DNA of 6,757 bases from assembly GCA_947446335.1 (NCBI GenBank), contig CANFGA010000176.1:1-6757 (forward strand). Direction: 5' to 3'. This stretch comes from Oxalobacteraceae bacterium (GTDB lineage: Bacteria; Pseudomonadota; Gammaproteobacteria; Burkholderiales; Burkholderiaceae_D). Positions within the stretch are counted from its first letter, which is position 1. The number at the start of each line of letters is the position of its first letter. Positions 1 to 5,525 of the stretch are shown in pieces. The notes under the pieces were generated by a model that saw nothing but the letters and a program-made list of their open reading frames with translations, ran no database searches and was not told the origin of the DNA. The translations under genes and the position numbers were made by a program.

Positions 1-17
1 GCAGATGCGTTCGCGGG
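1..17 (+). pseudogene. tnpC: IS66 tnpC fragment (left flank of RIT)
   Basis: These 17 bases read ADAFAG on the + strand. They match, at 15 of 17 bases, the tnpC sequence that flanks the other end of the RIT element (complement of 3397-3413). In IS66 TnpC this segment surrounds the second catalytic Asp (LQADAFAG). The two mismatches suggest a second, slightly different IS66 copy rather than the same one. Everything upstream lies outside the window, so the copy's extent is unknown. The alternative, that these bases belong to an extended RIT terminus, cannot be excluded from 17 bp. Confidence 0.6.
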
Positions 18-44
18 TTATGTTGTCCCGAAATTTATGTTGCG
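18..44 (+). repeat. RIT left terminal inverted repeat
   Basis: The 27 bases are identical to the complement of 3370-3396. Within them the octamer TTATGTTG occurs twice in direct orientation (18-25 and 35-42), 17 bp apart. A degenerate inverted copy (GCACATAA on the + strand) lies further in at 92-99. The right end repeats this layout, so these are probably recombinase-binding sites. The role is inferred from position and spacing. Confidence 0.85.
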
Positions 45-114
45 GGAGCAGCACCTAGCCTGGGATGCCCCCGCGAGTGCATCATCATGCCGCACATAAT
101 AAAAGGGGGCGTTC
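45..114. other. RIT left subterminal non-coding region
   Basis: This is the stretch between the left terminal repeat and the ritC stop codon. It contains the degenerate inner inverted motif (92-99) and small self-complementary pieces such as GATGC at 64-68 facing GCATC at 79-83. On the ritC transcript the sequence after the stop is CCCCCTTTTATT, but the only nearby stem (TTCCT with AGGAA and a 10-nt loop) is weak. I do not call a terminator. Confidence 0.5.
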
Positions 115-1113
115 CTACAGTCCTCTCAGGAATGTCATCAGCGACGGCAGCTTTGTTGACTGGCGCGGTGTTGGCGGCAATCCCGAAATATCGACGCTGG
201 CCAACGCTTTCGCTTTCATTTCCATGTCGACTTCGGCATAGATATGCGTCGTGTCCAGAGACACATGGCCCAGCCAAGCTCGGATCGTATTGATATCGAC
301 ACCAGCACGCAGCAGATGAACGGCGGTCGTGTGACGGATCGTATGTGGGCTGACCCGTTTGGCCTTCAACGTCAGGACTGATTTCGCCGCGAGGTCGGCA
401 TAGTAGGTGACGATACGATGGACGCCGAACCGTGTCATCGGTTGTTGCGTGCGACCAAGGAAGACCATATCGTTCGCATTACGCCCTGCCACGAGGCGCA
501 TCAGAGTCGCCGATGTCACTGGCCACAAAGGACACATCCGCACCTTGCTTCCCTTGCCAAGTATGCGCACCGACGCCGGGTCGCCGAGTTGCAAGCGCCC
601 GATGCTCAGCTTCGCGGCTTCGTCGGCGCGCGCGCCACTGTTGTACAAGAAGAGCAACAAGGCGTAGTCGCGCGCGCCCAGTGTAGTGCGGCGGTCGGGT
701 TGCTTCAGCAAGGCATCCATCTCCGGTTTCTCAAGGTAGCCGATCAAGGTCTTCGCGGTCTTCTTGAACGGGATTGATCTTATTTCGTGACACCAGGCCA
801 GGTGAACAGGTGAGCGCATGCCGATGAAATGGGCCAGTGAATGGATCGCGCTCAAACGGAGATTGCGTGTGGCCCCGCCGCAGTGGCGATCACATTCGAT
901 GTGATCCAGAAACTGACGTACGCTGACCGGCGAAATATCATCGACCAGCATGCAATCGATGGCAATGCCGCCGCGCTTGCTAACAAATGGCAACAGGAGC
1001 GTTAATGTGTCGCGGTAACTGGCCTGGGTATTGAGCGAGAGATTGCGTTCCGCCACCATATGCTCCAGCAGGAAACGCCGGATCCATGGACCGAGCAGGT
1101 TTCTGTCATTCAT
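115..1113 (-). CDS. ritC: RIT tyrosine recombinase RitC
   Basis: This is the third recombinase of the trio, a 332-residue tyrosine recombinase/integrase that should cut and rejoin DNA at the RIT ends together with RitA and RitB. The N-terminal SAM-like core-binding domain covers about residues 5-115 and the catalytic domain about 125-305. Active-site residues visible are Arg162 (in NSGARADE), Lys187 (GKGSK), His257 and Arg260 (HTIRH), His283 (LGH) and the nucleophile Tyr292 (HIYAEV). The start was chosen at 1113 because GGAG lies 6 nt upstream. The frame is open to an ATG at 1164, but that start would overlap ritB by 59 bp. With the chosen start, ritC overlaps the ritB stop by 8 bp, implying translational coupling. 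The assignment as RitC rests on gene order and family resemblance. Confidence 0.9.
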   Translation of the reverse strand: MNDRNLLGPWIRRFLLEHMVAERNLSLNTQASYRDTLTLLLPFVSKRGGIAIDCMLVDDISPVSVRQFLDHIECDRHCGGATRNLRLSAIHSLAHFIGMRSPVHLAWCHEIRSIPFKKTAKTLIGYLEKPEMDALLKQPDRRTTLGARDYALLLFLYNSGARADEAAKLSIGRLQLGDPASVRILGKGSKVRMCPLWPVTSATLMRLVAGRNANDMVFLGRTQQPMTRFGVHRIVTYYADLAAKSVLTLKAKRVSPHTIRHTTAVHLLRAGVDINTIRAWLGHVSLDTTHIYAEVDMEMKAKALASVDISGLPPTPRQSTKLPSLMTFLRGL

Positions 1114-2050
1114 GATCATCTCCGCAATGAGCATACTGAGCGAAACGTTGGCTGGCCTGGTCAAGCAATTCCGGGGTCATCTGCAAATATCGCTGAGTAG
1201 ACTTGATATCAATATGCCCCAGGTACGTTGCCAATTGCGGGAGCAGGCGTTGTACATCCTTGCCATCGCGATACCATGCAATAACCCGATGCACCGCTGC
1301 GGTATGGCGTAGATCGTGCAGACGTGGCGGACGCAATTCTCCTTCTGGACAGTCAATATGCGCAGCTCGCCGCAAGTGCTGAAACAGGGTAATGACATGC
1401 GAGTATGGCCAGCCGCGACCGGTGCGGGTCGTAAACAGATGCGAGTTCTCGCCCTCAGGCATCGGCAAATTGCGCCGACGCTCGATGTAAGCGGCCAAGT
1501 CCAAAGCCAGCCTTGGTCCGATCGGCACCAGTCGAGTCTTGAAGAATTTGGTATCGCGTACCTTGATGACCCGTTCGAGCAAATCGACATCAATGATGGT
1601 CAACCTGAGGGCTTCACCAATGCGCATGCCACTGCCATACAACAGGAGAATCAGGGTTCGATACATCGACGCCTGTTGCCGGCTATGGGCAACATGTAAA
1701 GCCGGTGTGGCATCAAGCAATCGACATAACTCGTCAGTCGAGTACACATAGGGCGTTTGCGGCGCTGGCAGTTTCGGCACGCTGGTCGGCAGTGGCGATA
1801 CTGCGGCATGCCTCCGACTGATGGCAAACCGATAGAAGCCCGACAGCACGCTATATTTGAGCTTCCATGTGGCACTGAGCGCCCCCGAGCCCTGAAGAAA
1901 TAGCACAACTGACTCCGGCTGAACCTCGGCCATGTCGACATCTCCCATCGCATGCGCAAATTGCCGCAAGAGCCGATCGGCGGCTTTGAAATGCAGCCCC
2001 AGCGACCGTTGCAAAGTGACATAAACTGTGACCACGTCGACCAGCTTCAT
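1106..2050 (-). CDS. ritB: RIT tyrosine recombinase RitB
   Basis: This is the middle recombinase of the trio, 314 residues, acting on DNA at the RIT termini. A short core-binding domain (about residues 1-90) precedes the catalytic domain (about 100-300). Active-site residues visible are Arg143 (GSGMRIGE), Lys168 (DTKFFK), His245 and Arg248 (HDLRH), His279 (YLGH) and Tyr288 (TQRYLQ). The stretch between HDLRH and LGH is longer than in XerC/D-type enzymes, with an added WYRDGKDVQRLLPQL segment, which I associate with RitB-type proteins. The ATG overlaps the ritA stop as ATGA, and GGGAG lies 7 nt before the start. Both support coupled translation from one transcript. Confidence 0.92.
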   Translation of the reverse strand: MKLVDVVTVYVTLQRSLGLHFKAADRLLRQFAHAMGDVDMAEVQPESVVLFLQGSGALSATWKLKYSVLSGFYRFAISRRHAAVSPLPTSVPKLPAPQTPYVYSTDELCRLLDATPALHVAHSRQQASMYRTLILLLYGSGMRIGEALRLTIIDVDLLERVIKVRDTKFFKTRLVPIGPRLALDLAAYIERRRNLPMPEGENSHLFTTRTGRGWPYSHVITLFQHLRRAAHIDCPEGELRPPRLHDLRHTAAVHRVIAWYRDGKDVQRLLPQLATYLGHIDIKSTQRYLQMTPELLDQASQRFAQYAHCGDDHE

Positions 2051-3267
2051 GGTAGTTCTCCCAGATCAAAGTCGCCGACTTCGCGCAGGGCAGCCAGGTT
2101 GACCTTGGCGTAGGTCATGGTGGCAGACGTGCTGCGATGACCAAGATGATCGCCGATCTCTTTAAAGCTCAAGCCTTGGGCAACCAGGCGTGCGGCACAG
2201 GCATGGCGCAACGCGTGAGGGCCGCGATGCTGGGTTGCAATACCAAGCGCTTTAAACCTGTCATTAGCAATGGCATAGATGGCCATTGGCGTCAGCGGCC
2301 GTTGTGGTGCATGCAGCCCGATAAATATCTCCGGGAACGCTGAATGTGGCCGGACAGTATCGATATAGCGCGCCAATGCTTCGGCAACCGATGGCAACAA
2401 TGGATAGACCTGTGGCTGTCGTCGCTTCAAGCGAAACACGCGAAGAACTCGTCCAGCCCAGTCCACCTGATCAAGGCACAACGCTACCACTTCACCACGG
2501 CGCATTCCATAAATCGACAAGAGCATCAGGATCGCGCGGTTTCGTATATCTGCCGGCTTGTCGGTCTCGGTAGTGGCCAAGATGCGTTGAACGTCGGACC
2601 AGTCTGGTGCGTACGGCAGAGATTCTTGTGCATACACGCGGGGTGTACGCAACGCATTGGCAAGGCGAGGATCGCACAAACCCTGGGTTGCCGCATACCG
2701 CAGAAATATCCGCAGCGCACCCGTCATGGCTCTCATCGAAATGCGGCCCCAGCGCGCCGCATTCTGAATGAAGTACGCATCGACATCGCTTGGTTGCAGC
2801 TCGCTCAAATGACGTTCAGTATCGATACACCATTGGAGGAATTGCTTTACCCGACCTTGCCACTGGCCGACCGTACATGGAGTGAAGCCGCGTTCATCAC
2901 GCATCCAGCAGACATAGCTGTCGAGCGTGCCTTGAAATGGCAAAATAGGGATTGGCTCGCGCCACCAGCCGAGGAATTTCAGCCATGGCCTGCCGATGGT
3001 GATGACCCGATTCTCAAACGTGGTGTCGCTGCGTATCGACCTGCGATGTCGCGCCATTTCCTGCAGTTGGCCGAGGTTGACGCCTTGAGATGGGTTCTCT
3101 GGAAGATCGCGCGCTATCTTGATGAGCTCATTTCGTTTTACGTTCAAGGACGCTGGTGTCGCCCCGCAATCTTCACAGTGCCGTAAATATCGATCTCGCG
3201 CAACGGCAAATGGCGCCTCGCAATGATCGTTTGCCGAACCCTCAGCATGGGTTGATTTCTTGGACAT
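2047..3267 (-). CDS. ritA: RIT tyrosine recombinase RitA
   Basis: This is the first gene of the RIT operon, encoding a 406-residue tyrosine recombinase, longer than RitB and RitC. An N-terminal extension of about 100 residues, with a CEDC motif at 31-34, precedes the core-binding domain (about 112-205) and catalytic domain (about 218-395). Active-site residues visible are Arg256 (YGMRRGE), Lys281 (RLKRRQ), His351 and Arg354 (HALRH), His377 (LGHRS) and Tyr386 (MTYAKV), so the protein should be active. The ATG at 3267 has GAAGGT a few bases upstream, and that ribosome-binding site is inside a perfect 9-bp hairpin (3272-3296). A tnpC read-through frame overlaps its first 124 bp in another phase. 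Confidence 0.93.
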   Translation of the reverse strand: MSKKSTHAEGSANDHCEAPFAVARDRYLRHCEDCGATPASLNVKRNELIKIARDLPENPSQGVNLGQLQEMARHRRSIRSDTTFENRVITIGRPWLKFLGWWREPIPILPFQGTLDSYVCWMRDERGFTPCTVGQWQGRVKQFLQWCIDTERHLSELQPSDVDAYFIQNAARWGRISMRAMTGALRIFLRYAATQGLCDPRLANALRTPRVYAQESLPYAPDWSDVQRILATTETDKPADIRNRAILMLLSIYGMRRGEVVALCLDQVDWAGRVLRVFRLKRRQPQVYPLLPSVAEALARYIDTVRPHSAFPEIFIGLHAPQRPLTPMAIYAIANDRFKALGIATQHRGPHALRHACAARLVAQGLSFKEIGDHLGHRSTSATMTYAKVNLAALREVGDFDLGELP

Positions 3268-3271
3268 GGCA

Positions 3272-3296
3272 GACCTTCAAACAATGGTTGAAGGTC
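3272..3296 (-). promoter_or_regulatory. Hairpin enclosing the ritA ribosome-binding site
   Basis: On the transcript GACCTTCAA, a 7-nt loop and TTGAAGGTC form a perfect 9-bp stem 4 nt upstream of the ritA ATG. The 3' arm contains the Shine-Dalgarno-like GAAGGT, so folding would hide it. As DNA, 9-bp arms around a 7-bp centre also resemble a tyrosine recombinase core site. The sequence does not tell which role applies. Confidence 0.6.
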
Positions 3297-3305
3297 CAGA
3301 AAGCG

Positions 3306-3386
3306 CCGAATTTTATGTTGTGTCAATGCATGTCGGCCACGACTTGCATCTACGGAAGGTCGCTCGCGACGCAACATAAATTTCGG
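3306..3386. repeat. RIT right subterminal nested inverted repeats
   Basis: A 19-nt motif at 3306-3324 recurs inverted at 3368-3386 with 17 of 19 bases matching, around 43 nt. Nested between them is a second inverted repeat, ATGCATGTCG at 3326-3335 facing CGACTTGCAT at 3340-3349 (9 of 10 pairs, 4-nt centre). GTCGC-TC-GCGAC lies at 3359-3370. The outer pair contains the TTATGTTG octamer found at the element tips. The layout suggests several recombinase-binding sites, which is inference. A consensus -35 box (TTGACA) facing ritA lies at 3321-3326, but no convincing -10 follows. Confidence 0.7.
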
Positions 3387-3396
3387 GACAACATAA
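3370..3396 (-). repeat. RIT right terminal inverted repeat
   Basis: This is the exact complement of 18-44 (27 of 27). Read inward from the right junction it carries TTATGTTG twice, 17 bp apart, as at the left end. Similarity continues 17 bases outward into the flanking tnpC sequence at 15 of 17, giving 42 of 44 overall. Confidence 0.88.
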
Positions 3397-4390
3397 CCAG
3401 CGAACGCATCGGCTTGAAGCACGCCTTTGAAATTGGCCAGATGCGTCTGCGGATGGATGCCTTGGCGGTTCGGCGAATAGGCGAACCAGGCCGCCGGTGC
3501 TGCCGTCGAACCCGAGCGTCTGTCGTCGCGTACATACACCCACATGCGCGCAATCTTGGTCTGGCCATTGCCGGGCGCGAGCACCGGCATCGTGGTGTCA
3601 TCCGAATGGACTTTGCCCGGTTGCAGCACATAGCGTTGCAACGCTTCGACCAGCGGGTGCATCAAGGCGCCGCAAGCACCGACCCAGCGTGCCATCGTCG
3701 AGCGATCCAGTTCGACGCCATCTCTGGCGTAAATTGCCGCTTGCCGGTACAGAGGTTGATGGTCAGCGAATTTCGACACCAGGATCTGGGCCAGCAAGCC
3801 CGGACCGGCGATACCGCGCTCAATCGGACGGCTTGGAGCCGGCGCTTGCACGATACGATCGCAGCAGGCGCATGCCTTCTTGCGCCGTACGGTGCGGATC
3901 ACCTTGAAGGCCGCGTCGATGATTTCCAGTTGTTCCGAGACATCTTCACCGAGCAGCTTGAGCTCGCCGCCGCAAGCGGCGCAAGCCTGTTCGTCGGGAT
4001 CAAGGATGCATTCATCGCGCACCAGGTGGTCTGGCAAAGGCTTGCACGGCGACTTGGCACGGGTCGGCGTTGGCGATGTTTCGACTTCTTCGGCAGCGGC
4101 GCCATCTTCGGCGATCAAGTCTTCCAGACGGGTTTCGAGTTGCTCGATCTTACGGTCGATCTTCTCGGACTTACGGCCGAATTGCATGCGCTTGAGCTTG
4201 GCGATCTGGAGCTTGAGTTGCTCGATTTCCAGCGTGCGCACGTTGAGCGCTTGCTCCAAAGTGGAGACGGTGTCGAGCAACCGGCGCACTTCGCCATCGC
4301 GCGCCAGCAGCAGCGCTTTCAGGGCGGCAATATCATCGGGAAGGTCGACATGGAGGGGCATGTACGCAGTTTACCTGCATGTTTGTCTGT

Positions 4391-4738
4391 TTACAATACC
4401 GACAACGGCGTCCAGGTCCGGTCCGGTTGTTTCCAGTTGATGCCTTCGAGCAGCATCGACAACTGGGCCTGCGTCAAGTGAACTTTGCCACTGTTGGCAC
4501 GTGGCCAGATGAAGTAGCCATGCTCGAGCCGTTTAGCGAGCAGACAAAGGCCATCGCCGGTCGACCAGAGCACTTTGACGACGTTGCCGCGTCGGCCACG
4601 AAAGACAAAGACATGACCGCTGAACGGATCATCGGCCAGCGCCGTTTCGACCTTGGCGGCCAGGCCATTGAAACCGCAGCGCATGTCGGTGACGCCGGCC
4701 GCGAGCCAGATCCGGGTACCCGCAGGTAAGCCGATCAT
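4391..4738 (-). CDS. tnpB: IS66 accessory protein TnpB
   Basis: This is an intact 115-residue IS66 Orf2/TnpB protein, required with TnpA and TnpC for transposition of this family, though its biochemical role is not well defined. The family signature is clear: GTRIWLAAGVTDMRCGFNGL near the N terminus and FVFRGRRGN followed by KVLWSTGDG in the middle, then LAKRLEHGYFIWP. Length is normal. Its ATG overlaps the tnpA stop as ATGA, indicating coupled translation. It is unrelated to the RNA-guided nuclease also called TnpB. Confidence 0.95.
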   Translation of the reverse strand: MIGLPAGTRIWLAAGVTDMRCGFNGLAAKVETALADDPFSGHVFVFRGRRGNVVKVLWSTGDGLCLLAKRLEHGYFIWPRANSGKVHLTQAQLSMLLEGINWKQPDRTWTPLSVL

Positions 4739-5136
4739 CGCAGCAAGTGCTCCAGAACGAGCGCCAATGTCGTCGCATCCACACGCCCCTCAAGACGCAG
4801 TTGCACCTTGCCGACGGCAAGATGAATCACGCCGGCCGGTTCCGCCGTCGTTTCGCTGGCGACTGTCGGTGGCGCCAAACTTGGCGGCAATTCTGTCAGT
4901 ACGATTTGCAACAGTTGGCTATCCTGGCTCGACTCGACGTCGAGTAGGCCGTCCTTGTAGAGTTTGCGCCAGGCAAACACCTGGTTGGCGTTGATGTCAT
5001 GCTCACGTGCGACCAGCGAAACGGAAGAGCCGACAGTCAGCGACTGTTCGACGACAGCACGCTTGAAGTCGATTGGATGATGGCGATAGCTGCTGCGCTT
5101 CGCACGGTCAGAAGAGGATTGAATGATTGTGTCCAT
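4735..5136 (-). CDS. tnpA: IS66 accessory protein TnpA
   Basis: This is a small IS66 Orf1/TnpA protein of 133 residues from the ATG at 5136. A basic N terminus (RAKRSSYRHH) leads into a helix-turn-helix of the transposase-8 type (about residues 22-62, including LVAREHDINANQVFAWRKLY), expected to bind DNA. It is the first gene of the tnpABC set and overlaps tnpB by 4 bp. The start is uncertain: the frame also opens at a GTG at 5154, which has a weak AAGG 12 nt upstream, while the ATG has no obvious ribosome-binding site. The leader carries overlapping palindromes that could control expression. Confidence 0.92.
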   Translation of the reverse strand: MDTIIQSSSDRAKRSSYRHHPIDFKRAVVEQSLTVGSSVSLVAREHDINANQVFAWRKLYKDGLLDVESSQDSQLLQIVLTELPPSLAPPTVASETTAEPAGVIHLAVGKVQLRLEGRVDATTLALVLEHLLR

Positions 5137-5141
5137 AATGA

Positions 5142-5168
5142 AATTTGTGGGCACAAATTATTTGTGCC
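5142..5168 (-). promoter_or_regulatory. Overlapping palindromes in the tnpA leader
   Basis: Two perfect inverted repeats share one arm. AATTTGTG-GG-CACAAATT spans 5142-5159 and GGCACAAA-TTA-TTTGTGCC spans 5150-5168. Both sit immediately upstream of the tnpA ATG and cover the alternative GTG. They could be an operator for a self-repressing protein, or mutually exclusive RNA hairpins controlling tnpA translation. Confidence 0.55.
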
Positions 5169-5205
5169 TTCAGTCTCAATCATGGACAAATCGGGAATCG
5201 TTGAA

Positions 5206-5230
5206 CAGACGGTGCTGGCGCACCGCTTAC
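5206..5230 (-). repeat. IS66 terminal inverted repeat (outer end)
   Basis: Read from 5230 inward the terminus begins GTAAGCGG and continues with the self-complementary GGTGC-GCCA-GCACC. Position ahead of tnpA and the GTAA start fit the IS66 family. The partner repeat is not in the window, so the inner limit is approximate. Confidence 0.7.
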
Positions 5231-5238
5231 CATCAGTT
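5231..5238. repeat. Putative IS66 target-site copy
   Basis: IS66 elements usually duplicate 8 bp. The 8 bases next to the element end are CATCAGTT. The second copy would lie beyond the other IS66 terminus, outside the window, so this is inferred from family behaviour only. Confidence 0.35.
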
Positions 5239-5434
5239 CGAGTGCACAGTCGACCATTTGCACCAGCCCAGGCTGGTCCGGTAATCTGTCAACGCGCGCA
5301 CGAAGCCAGCTTCGAACTAAACCCCAATCATGCCAAAATTTCAAACAACAGGCTGGTGACCAGGTTCTGCGTAGTAGTGATGCATTCATTGAGATTAATC
5401 AAGCCTCCTCGTCATTCCCTACTCGATGCAAATA
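5239..5434. other. Non-coding stretch with three short palindromes
   Basis: No convincing gene is seen between the IS66 end and the crystallin gene leader. Three small perfect palindromes are present: ACCAGCC-CA-GGCTGGT at 5262-5277, CGAAGC-CA-GCTTCG at 5301-5314 and CTGGT-G-ACCAG at 5353-5363. The last partly repeats the half-site GGCTGGT of the first. They may be operator sites or remnants of older insertions. The region becomes AT-rich towards 5440. Confidence 0.5.
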
Positions 5435-5463
5435 TCGCAAAAAAACCTGTGCTAGCCTTTAAT
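5435..5463 (+). promoter_or_regulatory. Possible sigma-70 promoter for the crystallin gene
   Basis: TTTAAT at 5458-5463 matches the -10 consensus at five of six bases. TCGCAA at 5435-5440, a weak -35 match, lies 17 bp upstream with an A tract between. This would give a leader of about 55 nt. It is a consensus match only, and other starts are possible. Confidence 0.25.
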
Positions 5464-5525
5464 CGCAGTCGGTAGTGTGCGTTCATCAGAAGTTTTTTGA
5501 GGTGCCAATCTTAGGAGAATTGGAA

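Larger units (their letters stand above)
18..3396 (-). mobile_element. RIT element (recombinase in trio), complete
   Basis: Three overlapping co-directional tyrosine recombinase genes fill the interval and are bounded by a perfect 27-bp inverted repeat (18-44 against 3370-3396). This is the known RIT architecture: a self-contained element with ritA, ritB and ritC and no cargo. No gene other than the trio fits inside. All three recombinases are full length with complete active sites, so the element looks competent. The right junction interrupts an IS66 tnpC reading frame, which supports 3396/3397 as the boundary. The exact edge is inferred from where tnpC homology stops and the shared repeat begins. 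It could differ by a base or more, because similarity continues into the flanks. Confidence 0.88.
3144..4361 (-). pseudogene. tnpC: Truncated IS66 transposase TnpC
   Basis: This encodes the N-terminal 321 residues of an IS66 DDE transposase, followed by about 84 meaningless residues read from RIT DNA to a stop at 3144. Genuine parts are a Leu/Glu/Lys-rich coiled coil (about 9-85), a zinc-binding pattern (Cys127, Cys130, Cys164, Cys167), and the first two catalytic acids, Asp254 (HSDDT) and Asp318 (LQADAF). The catalytic Glu and the remaining C-terminal part are missing; complete family members exceed 500 residues. It starts 29 nt after tnpB. The product should be inactive in transposition, though its DNA-binding N terminus could still be made. 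The frame stays open across the junction by chance and overlaps the start of ritA. Confidence 0.88.
3397..5230 (-). mobile_element. IS66-family element, interrupted by the RIT
   Basis: This is one end of an IS66-family insertion sequence with tnpA, tnpB and the first 321 codons of tnpC in the usual order and orientation. The outer terminus at 5230 reads inward GTAAGCGGTGCGCCAGCACC, and the GTAA start is typical of the family. The element is cut at 3396/3397 by the RIT. Its remaining tnpC portion and other terminus do not follow within the window. Eight bases just outside (5231-5238, CATCAGTT) would be the target duplication if the partner end exists elsewhere. Confidence 0.88.

Noticed and set aside
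98..134. Rho-independent terminator after ritC
   Set aside because: The stem is only about 5 bp with a 10-nt loop and the following T run is short and not adjacent.
2344..3186. + strand open frame of 280 codons
   Set aside because: It is antisense to ritA, whose active-site residues are all recognisable. The + frame shows no family features.
3298..3326. Sigma-70 promoter for ritA with a perfect TTGACA -35
   Set aside because: The hexamer 17 bp downstream is CTTTCT and neighbouring spacings are no better, so a promoter cannot be supported from consensus alone.
18..3396. Phage integrase module or integron
   Set aside because: Three overlapping recombinases bounded by inverted repeats, with no attC sites, cassettes or phage genes, fit a RIT element instead.
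3156..4481. Long + strand open frame of 441 codons
   Set aside because: It lies antisense to tnpC and runs over the RIT junction, which no true conserved gene would do. The opposite strand has clear IS66 motifs.
5180..5389. Minus-strand open frame of 69 codons that could be an old transposase remnant
   Set aside because: It spans the IS66 terminus, has no recognisable motif and no good ribosome-binding site.
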